From Phyllobacterium brassicacearum (lineage in GTDB: Bacteria; Pseudomonadota; Alphaproteobacteria; Rhizobiales; Rhizobiaceae): a stretch of DNA of 64,000 nt. Position numbers and translations under genes: made by a program. A model generated the notes under the pieces. The model ran no database searches, was not told where the DNA came from, and worked only from the letters and a program-made list of their open reading frames with translations. This document shows, in pieces, positions 9,062-18,400 of this stretch (its first letter is position 1; every line of letters starts with the position of its first letter). The DNA is taken from the NCBI RefSeq assembly GCF_003010955.1, contig NZ_PGGO01000010.1, positions 124,001 through 188,000 on the forward strand, in the 5' to 3' direction.

Positions 9062-11239
9062 CTAGAACTTGGCCGAAAGCGTCGCTTTGACGGCGCGTCC
9101 TTCACCATAGATACACATGGGATTGCCATCATTGTCGCCGGCGCAGGTCGAATAATATTCCTTGTCGAAGACATTGCTCGCCTTGAGCGACCCCTTCCAG
9201 CCGTTCTTCTCGTAGCTGATCGCCGCATCGACGAGGGTGTAATCGTCGACTTTGATCTGATTGGCGTTATCGCCAAACGAACTGCCGACATAGCGCACAC
9301 CTGAGCCGACATTCAAGCCTTCAAGAACCCCGGTTTCAAAGGTGTATTTGGCCCAAAGAGAAGCCTGATGCTCCGGCACGAGTGCCGGCCGATTACCCGT
9401 TTCACCTTCGACGTTACTCGATGTGATTTCGGCATCAAGATAGGTATAGCTGCCCGTCAGGCTGATGCCGTGGAAGAGGTTGACTATGGCTTCTAGCTCG
9501 AAGCCGCGATGCCGCACCTCACCGGTCTGAACCTGGAAATTCGGGTCATTCGGATCCGGCGTTAGCACATTGGACTTGGTGATCTCGAAAACCGAGCCGG
9601 TGACCGTTCCTGGGAAGAAATCCGGTTCATACTTCACGCCTGCTTCATATTGCTGACCCTCGGAAGGCGAGAACGTCTGCCCGGTAGAGCCTTGACCGAT
9701 GGTTGGCGTGAAGGATTCGGAATAGCTGACGTAAGGCGTCATGCCATTGTCGAACAGATATCCAAGCCCGACCTTTCCAGAAAAGGCACTGTCGGATTGC
9801 TCGCTGGTTGTGCCACTCAAGCGATCATGGGTCTTGTCTTCCACCCAGGACTGGCGCCCGCCCAAAGTTAGCAACCAGTGATCATCGACCTTGGTTTGGG
9901 TTTGAGCATAGAGCCCGACTTGATCGATGGTCTGGCGACGATCGAGATAGATTGGAGGGGAAGCAACGTCGATACCAAATACCGGATCATCGATATCCAG
10001 GCTTGGCCCGGTATCGAAGCCGTTCTGACCATCAACCGTCTGACGGTCGTATGAAAGGCCCATCAGCAAGGTATTCTTGATGCGTTTGCCTTCATAATCA
10101 TACTGAACACCATTGTCGACGCTGAAGAGCGTTGCCGTTTCGTCAACCGTGAATGCCGTGCGACCCATCGTGTCATCGTCGATCATGCTGGAATAATAGA
10201 GATGCCTGTAATCCGTATCCTGCTGCGAGTAGCGGAGGTTCTGCCAGATCTTCCATGATTCGTTGAAGCTGTGTTCGAACTCATAGCCGATAGAGCCATG
10301 GTCTGCATCAAACCGGTCGAAATTCGGATCGGATGCGGTGAAGCTGCGCGAGAATTTCGGAATGTTCGGGAAGGCCGGATTGGCGATCGGCAGGAACGTA
10401 TTCGGCGTCAATTCATCCCACTGGTAGTTGGCGAGGATTGTCAGCGACGTATCGGCGCTCGGTGACCAGGTGATTGCAGGTGCGATGAACACCCGATTGT
10501 TCCTGGAAAAATCCGTTTGCGTCTCCCCATCGCGGAAAAGTCCCGTCAGTCGATAGGTCCACACGCCTTCCTTGTCGAGCGGTCCTCCCGCATCAATCCC
10601 GACCTCATAGGTATTGAAGGAGCCATAGCTCGCATAGGCGCTGTAAAGCGGGTCTTTCGTCGGCCTTTTTGTCACGAGGTTGACAATACCGCCAACCTCA
10701 TTCGAACCATAGAGGACTGATGCCGGTCCCTTAAGCACCTCCACTCGCTCCAGCCCGTATGGCTCGGCTTTGAAGCCAGAGAAGTCGATGGCCTTTTGCG
10801 GCAGGCCGTCGCGAAATACCGCGTAGGGGCCAATGTCAAAGCCACGGATCAGGAATTGATCAAAGCGATCATCAACACCCCAGGGCGAGGCTGTCACGCC
10901 GGAAGTGTAGGCGATTGTATCCTCGATTTGCTCCGAAAACCGGTCATCCATCTGCTCGCGGGTAACAACGGAAATGGATTGGGGTATTTCACGAATCGGC
11001 GTGTCAGTCTTGGCGCCTGTCATCGTATTCTTGGCGATATAGCCTTTGTCGGGGCCAATCGGGCTGGTATCGCTACTGTCAATGACGATCGTGTTCAGCT
11101 GGATGGTGGGCGCTTCCTGCGCCGCAGCGACATTTGCCATCAACAACCCGGCGATCGACGTGGTCATCAACAAGCGTGCGCGATGCTTGTACCCGGTTGA
11201 ACTAACGTCGCTCCAAATCACCGCCCTGCATCCCCGCAT
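9062..11239 (-). CDS. TonB-dependent ferri-siderophore outer-membrane receptor (FhuA family)
   Basis: The protein has 725 residues. An N-terminal export signal (LLMTTSIAGLLMANVAAAQ) is followed by a plug domain (IPQSISVVTREQMDD, FLIRGFDIGPYAVFRDGLPQ, ERVEVLKGPASVLYG) and a 22-strand barrel ending in Phe (AVKATLSAKF). A TonB box candidate is the TIQLNTIVID region. The start at 11239 is backed by AAGGGG 5-6 nt upstream. It is the first gene of the uptake operon, with two iron-box candidates in its promoter. It imports the ferri-siderophore, most likely the one made next door. Confidence 0.9.
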   Translation of the reverse strand: MRGCRAVIWSDVSSTGYKHRARLLMTTSIAGLLMANVAAAQEAPTIQLNTIVIDSSDTSPIGPDKGYIAKNTMTGAKTDTPIREIPQSISVVTREQMDDRFSEQIEDTIAYTSGVTASPWGVDDRFDQFLIRGFDIGPYAVFRDGLPQKAIDFSGFKAEPYGLERVEVLKGPASVLYGSNEVGGIVNLVTKRPTKDPLYSAYASYGSFNTYEVGIDAGGPLDKEGVWTYRLTGLFRDGETQTDFSRNNRVFIAPAITWSPSADTSLTILANYQWDELTPNTFLPIANPAFPNIPKFSRSFTASDPNFDRFDADHGSIGYEFEHSFNESWKIWQNLRYSQQDTDYRHLYYSSMIDDDTMGRTAFTVDETATLFSVDNGVQYDYEGKRIKNTLLMGLSYDRQTVDGQNGFDTGPSLDIDDPVFGIDVASPPIYLDRRQTIDQVGLYAQTQTKVDDHWLLTLGGRQSWVEDKTHDRLSGTTSEQSDSAFSGKVGLGYLFDNGMTPYVSYSESFTPTIGQGSTGQTFSPSEGQQYEAGVKYEPDFFPGTVTGSVFEITKSNVLTPDPNDPNFQVQTGEVRHRGFELEAIVNLFHGISLTGSYTYLDAEITSSNVEGETGNRPALVPEHQASLWAKYTFETGVLEGLNVGSGVRYVGSSFGDNANQIKVDDYTLVDAAISYEKNGWKGSLKASNVFDKEYYSTCAGDNDGNPMCIYGEGRAVKATLSAKF

Positions 11240-11275
11240 GACCACCCCTTGTAAAACTCTGACTCTGCTTGATAT

Positions 11276-11304
11276 TTTATATGAGCTTTGTACTCATGTT
11301 TAAA
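11276..11304 (-). promoter_or_regulatory. Predicted promoter of the receptor-fhuCDB operon
   Basis: On the minus strand, TTTAAA (11304-11299) and TATAAA (11281-11276) are separated by 17 nt. The entire spacer is occupied by one TGA-N9-TCA operator candidate, a classic arrangement for repression by steric exclusion. The assignment is by eye. Confidence 0.45.
11282..11296. promoter_or_regulatory. Candidate iron-responsive operator 1 of the receptor operon
   Basis: TGAGCTTTGTACTCA fits TGA-N9-TCA and extends to ATGAG/CTCAT arms. It lies 43 bp before the receptor ATG, between the predicted -10 and -35. The expected regulator is RirA, inferred from the motif. Confidence 0.55.
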
Positions 11305-11325
11305 GATGACTACATTTGTCATCTT
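11303..11325. promoter_or_regulatory. Candidate iron-responsive operator 2, within an 8-bp inverted repeat
   Basis: AAGATGAC and GTCATCTT form a perfect inverted repeat around a 7-nt centre. The inner TGA-N9-TCA (11307-11321) repeats the pattern of operator 1, centre to centre 25 bp. No T-run follows on either strand, so an operator is more likely than a terminator for the metC-like gene upstream. Confidence 0.55.
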
Positions 11326-11406
11326 ATATGAGTCAAGGCGCGATCGGTTAATTGCCGACTTTATTCACGCGCCCTGCCAAATCAGGAAGAGGCTGTGTCC
11401 TCAATG

Positions 11407-12591
11407 CTACAGACGCGCCGCATGCAGCGCTTGTTGAATATCGTTCCAGATCACTTCGGGTTCCTCGAGACCCACAGCAAATCGGATGGTCTGCGGATTG
11501 ACGCCGAAACGAACGAAGGAGGTCATGCGATCGGGAATTTGCAAAGCGGCCTTCGCCGGAACCACGAGCGTTTCGGGCCCGCCCCAGCTGACACCCAGCC
11601 TGATGTGGCGCAGTGCGTTTACAAAACGCGCCACATCGACATCGGGGCTCAGATCGAAAGCAAACAAACCGGAAAAGCCGGTCAGCGTCTTCTTGCCCGG
11701 ATGATCGGAAAAGGCAGGATGACGGACGAGCGCAATGTCCGGATGTTGTTGCAGATGCCTCGCGAGCACCAGGCCGTTATGCATATGTTCTTTCAATCGA
11801 ACCTTTAGAGTACGCATGCCGCGAAGCAGCAACCATGCCTCGAACGGTGACAGTTTGGCGCCGATATAGGGATAGGTTGAGCTGTTTATTCTAGCGATGA
11901 GATCGCGTGGTCCGACGACCACGCCAGCGACAGTGTCGCTGTGCCCGCCGAGATATTTTGATGCGGCATGGATGACGATATCGACGCCGTGCTGGATGGG
12001 TTTCTGAAAAAGGGGCGTCGCCCAGGAATTGTCGATGACAGTCGTCACACCATATTCCCTGGCCATCGTCGTCAGCGCTTCGACGTCCTGCAATTCAAAA
12101 ACCATTGATGTCGGATTTTCGAGGTAGAGCAGCTTCGCGCCTGGCAGTGCCGCTCGTACTTCGTCGTGATTGGAAGGGTCGACGAAGTCCACCGTAACGC
12201 CGAACCGAGCAAGCAGTTTGACGAACAGCCGGTAGATATCATTGTAGAGGTGCTGGACGGCCACGACCCGGTCGCCGGCTTCGACAAGGCTCAGAATCGT
12301 CGCCGTGATTGCTGCTGTACCACTGGAGAAACCGCGCCCGTCCTCGGCTCCTTCGAGTCGGGCCGTAAGCAACTCAAATTCCCGTACGGTTGGATTATCG
12401 CCACGCGAATAGATGTAATTGCGCGAGCGTCCGGCAAAGACGTCTTCCATCGCCTCGTAGCTGTCATAAGTAAACAGGGAAGTTTGAAAAATCGGGGGCG
12501 ATACAGCATTGAACGCCGCAACATCCACCGGCGAAAAAAGATCGTCCGGCATTGAAAGATCAAACTCTTGGGGTGGCATGGCTTTGTTCAT
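11407..12591 (-). CDS. Cystathionine lyase/synthase-family PLP enzyme in the siderophore operon
   Basis: This 394-residue fold-type I enzyme belongs to the Cys/Met-metabolism family. YSRGDNPTVREFE binds the PLP phosphate, SSGTAAITAT is the glycine-rich cofactor loop, VIDNSWATP has the aspartate that pairs with the pyridine nitrogen (about D187), and ASKYLGGHSD holds the Schiff-base lysine (about K212). The usual Tyr-Gly-Gly-Thr active-site segment reads YNDIYRLF, so its chemistry may differ from plain cystathionine cleavage. Its ATG overlaps the MATE gene stop (ATGA), placing it third in the acyltransferase-exporter operon. It may make or modify a siderophore building block by beta/gamma elimination or replacement. 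A passenger role in sulfur metabolism is the alternative. Confidence 0.8.
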   Translation of the reverse strand: MNKAMPPQEFDLSMPDDLFSPVDVAAFNAVSPPIFQTSLFTYDSYEAMEDVFAGRSRNYIYSRGDNPTVREFELLTARLEGAEDGRGFSSGTAAITATILSLVEAGDRVVAVQHLYNDIYRLFVKLLARFGVTVDFVDPSNHDEVRAALPGAKLLYLENPTSMVFELQDVEALTTMAREYGVTTVIDNSWATPLFQKPIQHGVDIVIHAASKYLGGHSDTVAGVVVGPRDLIARINSSTYPYIGAKLSPFEAWLLLRGMRTLKVRLKEHMHNGLVLARHLQQHPDIALVRHPAFSDHPGKKTLTGFSGLFAFDLSPDVDVARFVNALRHIRLGVSWGGPETLVVPAKAALQIPDRMTSFVRFGVNPQTIRFAVGLEEPEVIWNDIQQALHAARL

Positions 12592-14000
12592 GATGCCCTC
12601 TCAGACACGGTGCTGTTGAAACTGGTGATTGTAACGGATGACGAATGGCCACGAAGTTGGCGCATAGTGACGACGAGGAGTGCCAGCGACATGAAAGCTG
12701 TCAGCATTGGCGCCAGGAACAAGCTGGCAATTACCCCTGCAAAGGCGAACCAGTGTGGTAGAACCAGCAAAAGCGGCAGGAGGAAATAGCCATTTTGCGC
12801 GACGCTGATAATGCCGGCCAGCCGCGCCCTGCCCTGCGCCTGCAAGAGAACAATCAGTATCTGCCGTGCGCCGAAGAAAACAAATGGAACATGCGTGACG
12901 ACAATGGTGAGCGCGGCGATCTCAGCAATCTCCCCATCATTGGTGAAGATCGCAGCCACCGGATAGCGCAGGAGCACCGCGCCAAACCCATAGAGAACCG
13001 CGAACCCCGAGGTCAGTTTGAGGAGCGTAGCGGAGGCCGTGAGCAGCCGCGTAGGATTTTTCGCTCCCCAGGCAAAACTCAACACCGCCTGCCCTCCAAG
13101 GGAAAGGCCGACAATCGGCAACATCCCCAGGATGAGGACACGCATGGCGATGCCAACGCCTGCGATACCACTATCGCCGCGGTAGAAGCCGGCAAAAGTG
13201 AAGAGCACAGCAAAACTGATGCTGCTCAACATGCTCGTCAAGGTCGTGGGTAAGCCGATCAAAAGGACGGGTTTGAGAATATCCATTCGAAGCGTTGCGA
13301 AACGCATCGCAAGATGCAATGTCCCGACCCGTTTGGTGAAATAAAGCAGGTAAGCCGCGAGCGCGGCGATCTGGGACAGAATGGTAGCCACTGCAGCACC
13401 CGCGAGCCCGAAACCGAACCAGAAGATCAGGATAGGATCCAGTGCGATATTGAGTGCAAAGCAGCCGATCAGCGTCCACATGCTGAAGCGGGTATTGCCT
13501 TCCGAGATGGCGATAAAATCAGCGAGTATCTGTAGCATCGTCAACGTCACCGAGACGGCAACGATGGTGAGGTAATGCTCGGCCAGTGGCAGAATGGCAT
13601 CGCTTGCGCCGAAAAGGACCAGCAATTCGCGTCTGAACATCAGGATACCGGCGGTCAATGCCAGACCAAGCGGTATTGTCAGGGCGGCCAGTGTCGATGC
13701 CGTAACATTGGCGCGCTGCGGGTCGCCGGCCCCAAGCGCACGGCCGATCGCGGTGGCGACACCGACACCCAGCCCTTCGCCTATCGCGCCGATCATCATC
13801 AGGATTGGCAAAACGACGGTAATTGCTGCGATTTCATGGCTGCCGATCATACCGACGAACACCATATTGATAGTATGGTGCACGGCATTGATCGACAAAC
13901 CGGCGACCGCGGGCATACCAAGCCGGAAGATCAATCGGGTCAGTGCCGGATCGTTCAGATTGTCGGGTGCAAAATAGGCCTTCCGTGGCTTGGTGCTCAT
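12588..14000 (-). CDS. MATE-family exporter, probably for the siderophore
   Basis: The 470-residue membrane protein has twelve predicted helices and the two-fold MatE pattern, including GMPAVAGLSINAVHHTINMV in helix 1 and GEGLGVGVATAIGRALGAGD in helices 2-3. Exchange of Na+ or H+ would drive export. It is coupled at both ends: its ATG overlaps the acyltransferase stop and its stop overlaps the next ATG, both as ATGA. That position makes siderophore or precursor export the likely job. A TTG at 14015 is a less likely start. Confidence 0.85.
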   Translation of the reverse strand: MSTKPRKAYFAPDNLNDPALTRLIFRLGMPAVAGLSINAVHHTINMVFVGMIGSHEIAAITVVLPILMMIGAIGEGLGVGVATAIGRALGAGDPQRANVTASTLAALTIPLGLALTAGILMFRRELLVLFGASDAILPLAEHYLTIVAVSVTLTMLQILADFIAISEGNTRFSMWTLIGCFALNIALDPILIFWFGFGLAGAAVATILSQIAALAAYLLYFTKRVGTLHLAMRFATLRMDILKPVLLIGLPTTLTSMLSSISFAVLFTFAGFYRGDSGIAGVGIAMRVLILGMLPIVGLSLGGQAVLSFAWGAKNPTRLLTASATLLKLTSGFAVLYGFGAVLLRYPVAAIFTNDGEIAEIAALTIVVTHVPFVFFGARQILIVLLQAQGRARLAGIISVAQNGYFLLPLLLVLPHWFAFAGVIASLFLAPMLTAFMSLALLVVTMRQLRGHSSSVTITSFNSTVSERAS

Positions 14001-15019
14001 GGAGCGGGAACCCAAAGACTGTCCCCGAAGAACCTTTCCCGCGTCAGCATCACCAGCATGGCGCGCTTGTGTGGAAAATCAAAATGTTTGACCTTGGCAA
14101 ATCCTGAACGGTCGAGGTTACGGATCTGCTGCTCGTGGCTTGCGCGCGGCTCGCCAACGATACGTTGTGTGCGCGGATCGTCGAGAAAGATGAAATGCAT
14201 CAATGATGGGAGCCAGGCAGTGATCCACTGCTTGCCGCGATAGGCCGGTTCGCCAATAGCCACATGCCAGCCGCGATCATAATCCTGCGCATCGTAGTAG
14301 GGCCCCAGACGGTTTTCCTTCGCCCAGTAGACCTCGAAATACCCGAATGGCACATCATTGAAGCACCCGATGAGCGCAAGCATGTGCGGGTCGCGAAGAC
14401 GCTCCTCAAGGATCGCTACGTGCTTCTCCCGGTCGCCGCCGTCCTCCCAGATGACATTGACCTGCTCATCATTCATCCAGCGATGGAAATGCTCGATGTC
14501 AACCTGCGGATCGGCAACTCGGAATGAAAGCACCTGATCAAGCCAGGGAATGTACCGTTCATAAACAATGCCTTTGAGCTTGTGCGGCCGTTTTGGGTGA
14601 AACTGACCGTTGCTGAAGGCATGAATTTGCGGATTTGGGTAAGCCGGCTTTGCAATCCACGGTGCCGGCCATTGCCAAAACGCTCGCGGATCAACCGTCA
14701 AACAATTACCTTCCGGTTCGCCCAGTGGAAAGTCGGATGCAGGAACATTTTCGACCTTGATCATACCGACATCGCGCGATTGGGCGGACACGAATTCGAT
14801 AGCGGAGGACAGGACCGGAACGATTTCTGCCGGCGCGAGTTCGGGCAAACCTAGTCTTGTCAGGTTCGGCTTGTTCTCCACTACCACAGTATGAGCGCCG
14901 CCAGCGGTCGAAATCATCAAGCGGTCCGGCGTTGACAACGCTCCTGCTCTCAGGAACCGGGACAAGCGTGGAAACGGTTCAACACGCGTTTCTGTAACAA
15001 GATTGGAAATGAGGGTCAT
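13997..15019 (-). CDS. IucB/RhbD-type hydroxylamine N-acyltransferase
   Basis: The 340-residue protein has a degenerate N-terminal extension and a GNAT domain (about 150-330) of the siderophore acyltransferase type. Diagnostic segments are FHRWMNDEQVNVIWED, FGYFEVYWAKE, and RIVGEPRASHEQ followed by GFAKVKHFDFPHKRAML. Such enzymes acylate the side-chain hydroxylamine of N-hydroxy-lysine or N-hydroxy-ornithine to form the hydroxamate. The acyl donor is unknown; a 3-hydroxyacyl-CoA would permit later ester linkage. It is the first gene of its operon, with an ECF-type promoter 55-78 bp upstream. Confidence 0.85.
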   Translation of the reverse strand: MTLISNLVTETRVEPFPRLSRFLRAGALSTPDRLMISTAGGAHTVVVENKPNLTRLGLPELAPAEIVPVLSSAIEFVSAQSRDVGMIKVENVPASDFPLGEPEGNCLTVDPRAFWQWPAPWIAKPAYPNPQIHAFSNGQFHPKRPHKLKGIVYERYIPWLDQVLSFRVADPQVDIEHFHRWMNDEQVNVIWEDGGDREKHVAILEERLRDPHMLALIGCFNDVPFGYFEVYWAKENRLGPYYDAQDYDRGWHVAIGEPAYRGKQWITAWLPSLMHFIFLDDPRTQRIVGEPRASHEQQIRNLDRSGFAKVKHFDFPHKRAMLVMLTRERFFGDSLWVPAP

Positions 15020-15073
15020 GGCACACTCCGCAGCACCATCGCTGCAACTTTTACGCGTCAGTTTTCTGGAGAG

Positions 15074-15097
15074 ACGAAATTTGCCGGCGACGATTTA
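15074..15097 (-). promoter_or_regulatory. ECF-type promoter of the acyltransferase operon (TAAAT-N16-CGT)
   Basis: On the minus strand TAAAT (15097-15093) and CGT (15076-15074) are exactly 16 nt apart. The flanks read CCTAAATCG and TTCGTCTCT. The pattern equals the PvdS iron-starvation box and mirrors the divergent promoter at 15133-15156. Transcription would start about 50 nt before the acyltransferase ATG. Confidence 0.75.
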
Positions 15098-15132
15098 GGC
15101 CAATCTTCGAAAAAATTTTCTCCTTTTTTGCT

Positions 15133-15156
15133 TAAATCGCGCGCGGGCGCGTCCGT
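15133..15156 (+). promoter_or_regulatory. ECF-type promoter of the mbtH-NRPS operon (TAAAT-N16-CGT)
   Basis: TAAAT (15133-15137) and CGT (15154-15156) are 16 nt apart. The flanks CTTAAATCG and TCCGTCTCT are nearly identical to those of the opposite promoter. The expected transcript starts about 30 nt before the mbtH ATG. The cognate factor is presumably the ECF sigma encoded at 4902-5420. Confidence 0.75.
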
Positions 15157-15194
15157 CTCTTTGTCATGTTTGTCTTGTCGAAGGAGCTTGCGCG

Positions 15195-15443
15195 ATGCCT
15201 GCAGCGGAGAAATTGCCCGAGAACTGGCCAGAAACCTGGAGCGTCGTTCGTGATCGGGAAGATCGCCATTCTGTCTGGCCAGACGATAAGGCACTGCCAA
15301 TCGGCTGGACCAGGGTATCCGTAAGCGGCAAACGCGACGAGTGCCTGCAGAAAATCAAGGAAATCTGGAATGATCCGCGGCCACTCAGCTTGCGCCAGGC
15401 AATGGCGGATTCGAACCCCAATAATGGACCGGTGAGCAAATGA
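15195..15443 (+). CDS. MbtH-like NRPS chaperone
   Basis: The 82-residue protein carries the family core WSVVRDREDRHSVWPDDKAL followed by PIGW, plus the C-terminal W-x-D-x-R-P-x-S-L pattern. MbtH proteins bind adenylation domains and are needed for their solubility or activity. A good ribosome site (AAGGAG) precedes the ATG. The stop overlaps the NRPS start as ATGA, so the two are made together, and the partner is clearly that NRPS. The C-terminal tail after the core is slightly longer than usual. Confidence 0.92.
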   Translation: MPAAEKLPENWPETWSVVRDREDRHSVWPDDKALPIGWTRVSVSGKRDECLQKIKEIWNDPRPLSLRQAMADSNPNNGPVSK

Positions 15444-18400
15444 ACAATTTTTTCGTTCAACCAGAGACCAAAGATTCCATATCGGTAGACAGCGCGTTGG
15501 CCGACGCGCCCGCGAGCCACCCGTTGACACTTGCACAAAAGCGCATCTGGTCGCTTGAACAGATCGGCAACAATACCGTTTTCCCCCTGCAGGTTCTGTC
15601 GTTGCGTTGGGATCTGTCGATCGCACTCGATCGCATTCAGCAAGTTCTCATCAAACTGGGCGAGCGTCATGTCGCATTGCGGACACGCTTTCGCCGCTTC
15701 GCTGGCGGACGTATCGAGCAATTCTGTGTGGCTGGTGACAATCCTTCCATTGAAACACTTGGAAGCGATGGCAATCCTCTGACTGCAGTTGAGGCGGAAC
15801 AACAGCGGGCCGCGTTCATCTCCCGACCCTTCGACCTCCTGGCTGGCGTATCATCAAGAATCCAGCTCGTCGTCTCCACTGAGGCGCTTATATCGACAGT
15901 TGTCGTGCATCCGATCATGTGTGACGCGGGGGCACTTTCGATCCTTCGACGGGATCTGGTAGCCTTGATCGGCGGTGACGCCCTGGTTCCCCTTGATGAT
16001 GCCGGACTACTCCACGGTGCGCGCGAAGAAGAGTGGTTGGAAACATCCGATTTCACAACGGCTCTCGCGTATTGGCGCGACCTCATCGGCCACGACTACA
16101 ATGCCACAACCTTGCCCACACGTTTCAACGCAAGTGGCTTCGCGGGAGCCGAGCGCCGTCGAGTACCCTTCCAGCTCAGCGCGACAGTGTGGAACAGTGT
16201 CAAGACATATGCGGGACAACAACAGCTTGAGGCTGATCTTCTCTTGAGTGCAACTTTTGCTGTTCTGCTTGCGCGTTACAGCGGCAACTATAGCCTGCAA
16301 CACGGCGTTCTTCTGACAAATCGCAGTAATAACCATAGCCGGCAAACCATCTGCCGGAACGAGCAGATTCTACCGCTCAGGACCGAACTTGCGTCGCACT
16401 CTCGTTTTCTTGATGTTTGCCAGGCCGTGTCCGACGCTATCGCGACCGGCACCCGTAATCTCGTACCATTCGAACGGCTCGTGCAGGAAATCCAGACTCA
16501 TGAGGAGCGCGAACAGGATGCGATCGTCAAATCGCTGTTCGAATTCCGCGACCCCTCCTTCCCCTCTGGTCCTGCATCAGAATTACTGGCTGCCCTGGCT
16601 CCCCGCTCAGACGTCGAGCTCGCACTGATCGTTTCTCCCAATGGTTCAGGGGGTCTCGATGGGCTTTTCGATTACGCAGGAGATCTCTATGAGCCTGCAC
16701 TGATCGAGCGCGCCGCGGTCCATTTCAGCCGCATTCTGGCACAGTCTGTCGCGAGCACGAGCGTTCGGGTCAAAGACATCGAACTCATCGCCAACGACGA
16801 ACTCGATGCCCTTTCCGCGCCTTATGATGACGACGGTATCAATGACGACCGTCCCGTCCATGAGCACATCGCGGCCCATGCAGTCCGCACGCCGGATAAG
16901 ACCGCCATCATATATGCCGATGAGGTCTGGAGTCATGCCAGGCTTGACAGGAGCGCAAACAGGCTTGCCCACAGGCTGATCAAGCTCGGAGTTGGTGCAG
17001 AAGTCAGCGTTGCGATTGCCGTGAAACGCTCGCCCGAGGCGATCGTTGGTATTCTCGCGACATTGAAGGCGGGCGGTGCATACATTCCGGTGGAGCCCGA
17101 CCATCCGACAACACGCAATCATCACATCCTGCGTGATGGCGGTGTGAAAGTAATCCTGACCCACAGCTGGCTACTCGATCGTATTCCGGAGGGTCTGGAT
17201 GCCATTGTTCTGGAGTTGGACAAGCTTGACCTGACACTAGAGCCGGACACGGCACCTGACGTATCGGTCCACAAGGATCAACTCGCCTATATCATGTACA
17301 CGTCAGGATCGACGGGATTGCCCAAGGGTGTTGCCGTCGAGCATGGGCCTCTTACTCATCACATACAGAACACGTCTCGCGTCTACGGCATGAGCGAACA
17401 ATCTCGTGAGCTGCCGTTCCTGCCCTTTAGCTCGGATGGGGGACACGAACGCTGGATGAACCCGCTGATGGAAGGCGGGAGCATCATCCTTCCCGACCAA
17501 CCTCTGTGGACACCAGAAGAAACATTGACGGCTATGCGAAAGCATGGTGCCAACAATGCCAGCATTCCCACCACCTACCTTCAACAGCTCGCCGAATGGG
17601 CCGACCTGACCGACGGAGCTCCGCCAATGCGGCTTTACTCGTTCGGCGGTGAGGGACTTGCCCAACCGACATTCGATCTCCTTTCAAAGGCGTTGAAGTC
17701 CGAGTGGCTGATCAATGGTTACGGGCCAACCGAAACCATCATGACCCCCATGGTCTGGAAAGTGCGCGCAGGGCAGAAGTTCGAGGGAACCTATGCACCG
17801 ATCGGGCGTGCTGTCGGTAATCGCCGGGTTTATGTGCTCGATCCGAATTTGAACCCCTGCCCGATCGGCGTAACAGGGGAGCTGTACATTGCCGGCGAAG
17901 GAATGGCACGCGGCTATATTGGCAAAGCGGACACGACCGCCGACCGTTTCATTCCAGATCCGTTTTCAAAAGAGGGTGGACGCCTCTACCGGTCCGGCGA
18001 TCTGACACGCTGGCGCGAGGACGGCACGGTAGAATTTGTCGGCCGCGTCGATCATCAGGTGAAGCTGCGAGGTTATCGCATTGAGCTCGGAGAAATCGAA
18101 GCTGCCCTCCTGCAGCAGGATGGTGTCGGAGAAGCGCTCGTTGTCCTGCGTGACGACGAGGTGACAAAACAAAAGATGCTCGTCGCCTATATTGTACCCA
18201 AGCAGGGCCAGGAGCTCGAGGTTGCAGCAATCCATGCAGCGCTCGATCGCGCACTGCCAGCCTATATGGTGCCCTCTGCCATCGTCCCGCTCAAGAGCAT
18301 GCCAATCAATCCAAACAGCAAGCTCGACCGCTTTGCCTTACCTGCACCGACGCCGTCAAAACGCACCATTATCGAGCCTGACAGCGCTGCCGAAACAGAG

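Noticed and set aside
11303-11325. The inverted repeat after the metC-like gene as an intrinsic terminator.
   Set aside because: There is no T-run on either strand, and its TGA-N9-TCA core repeats the neighbouring operator candidate.
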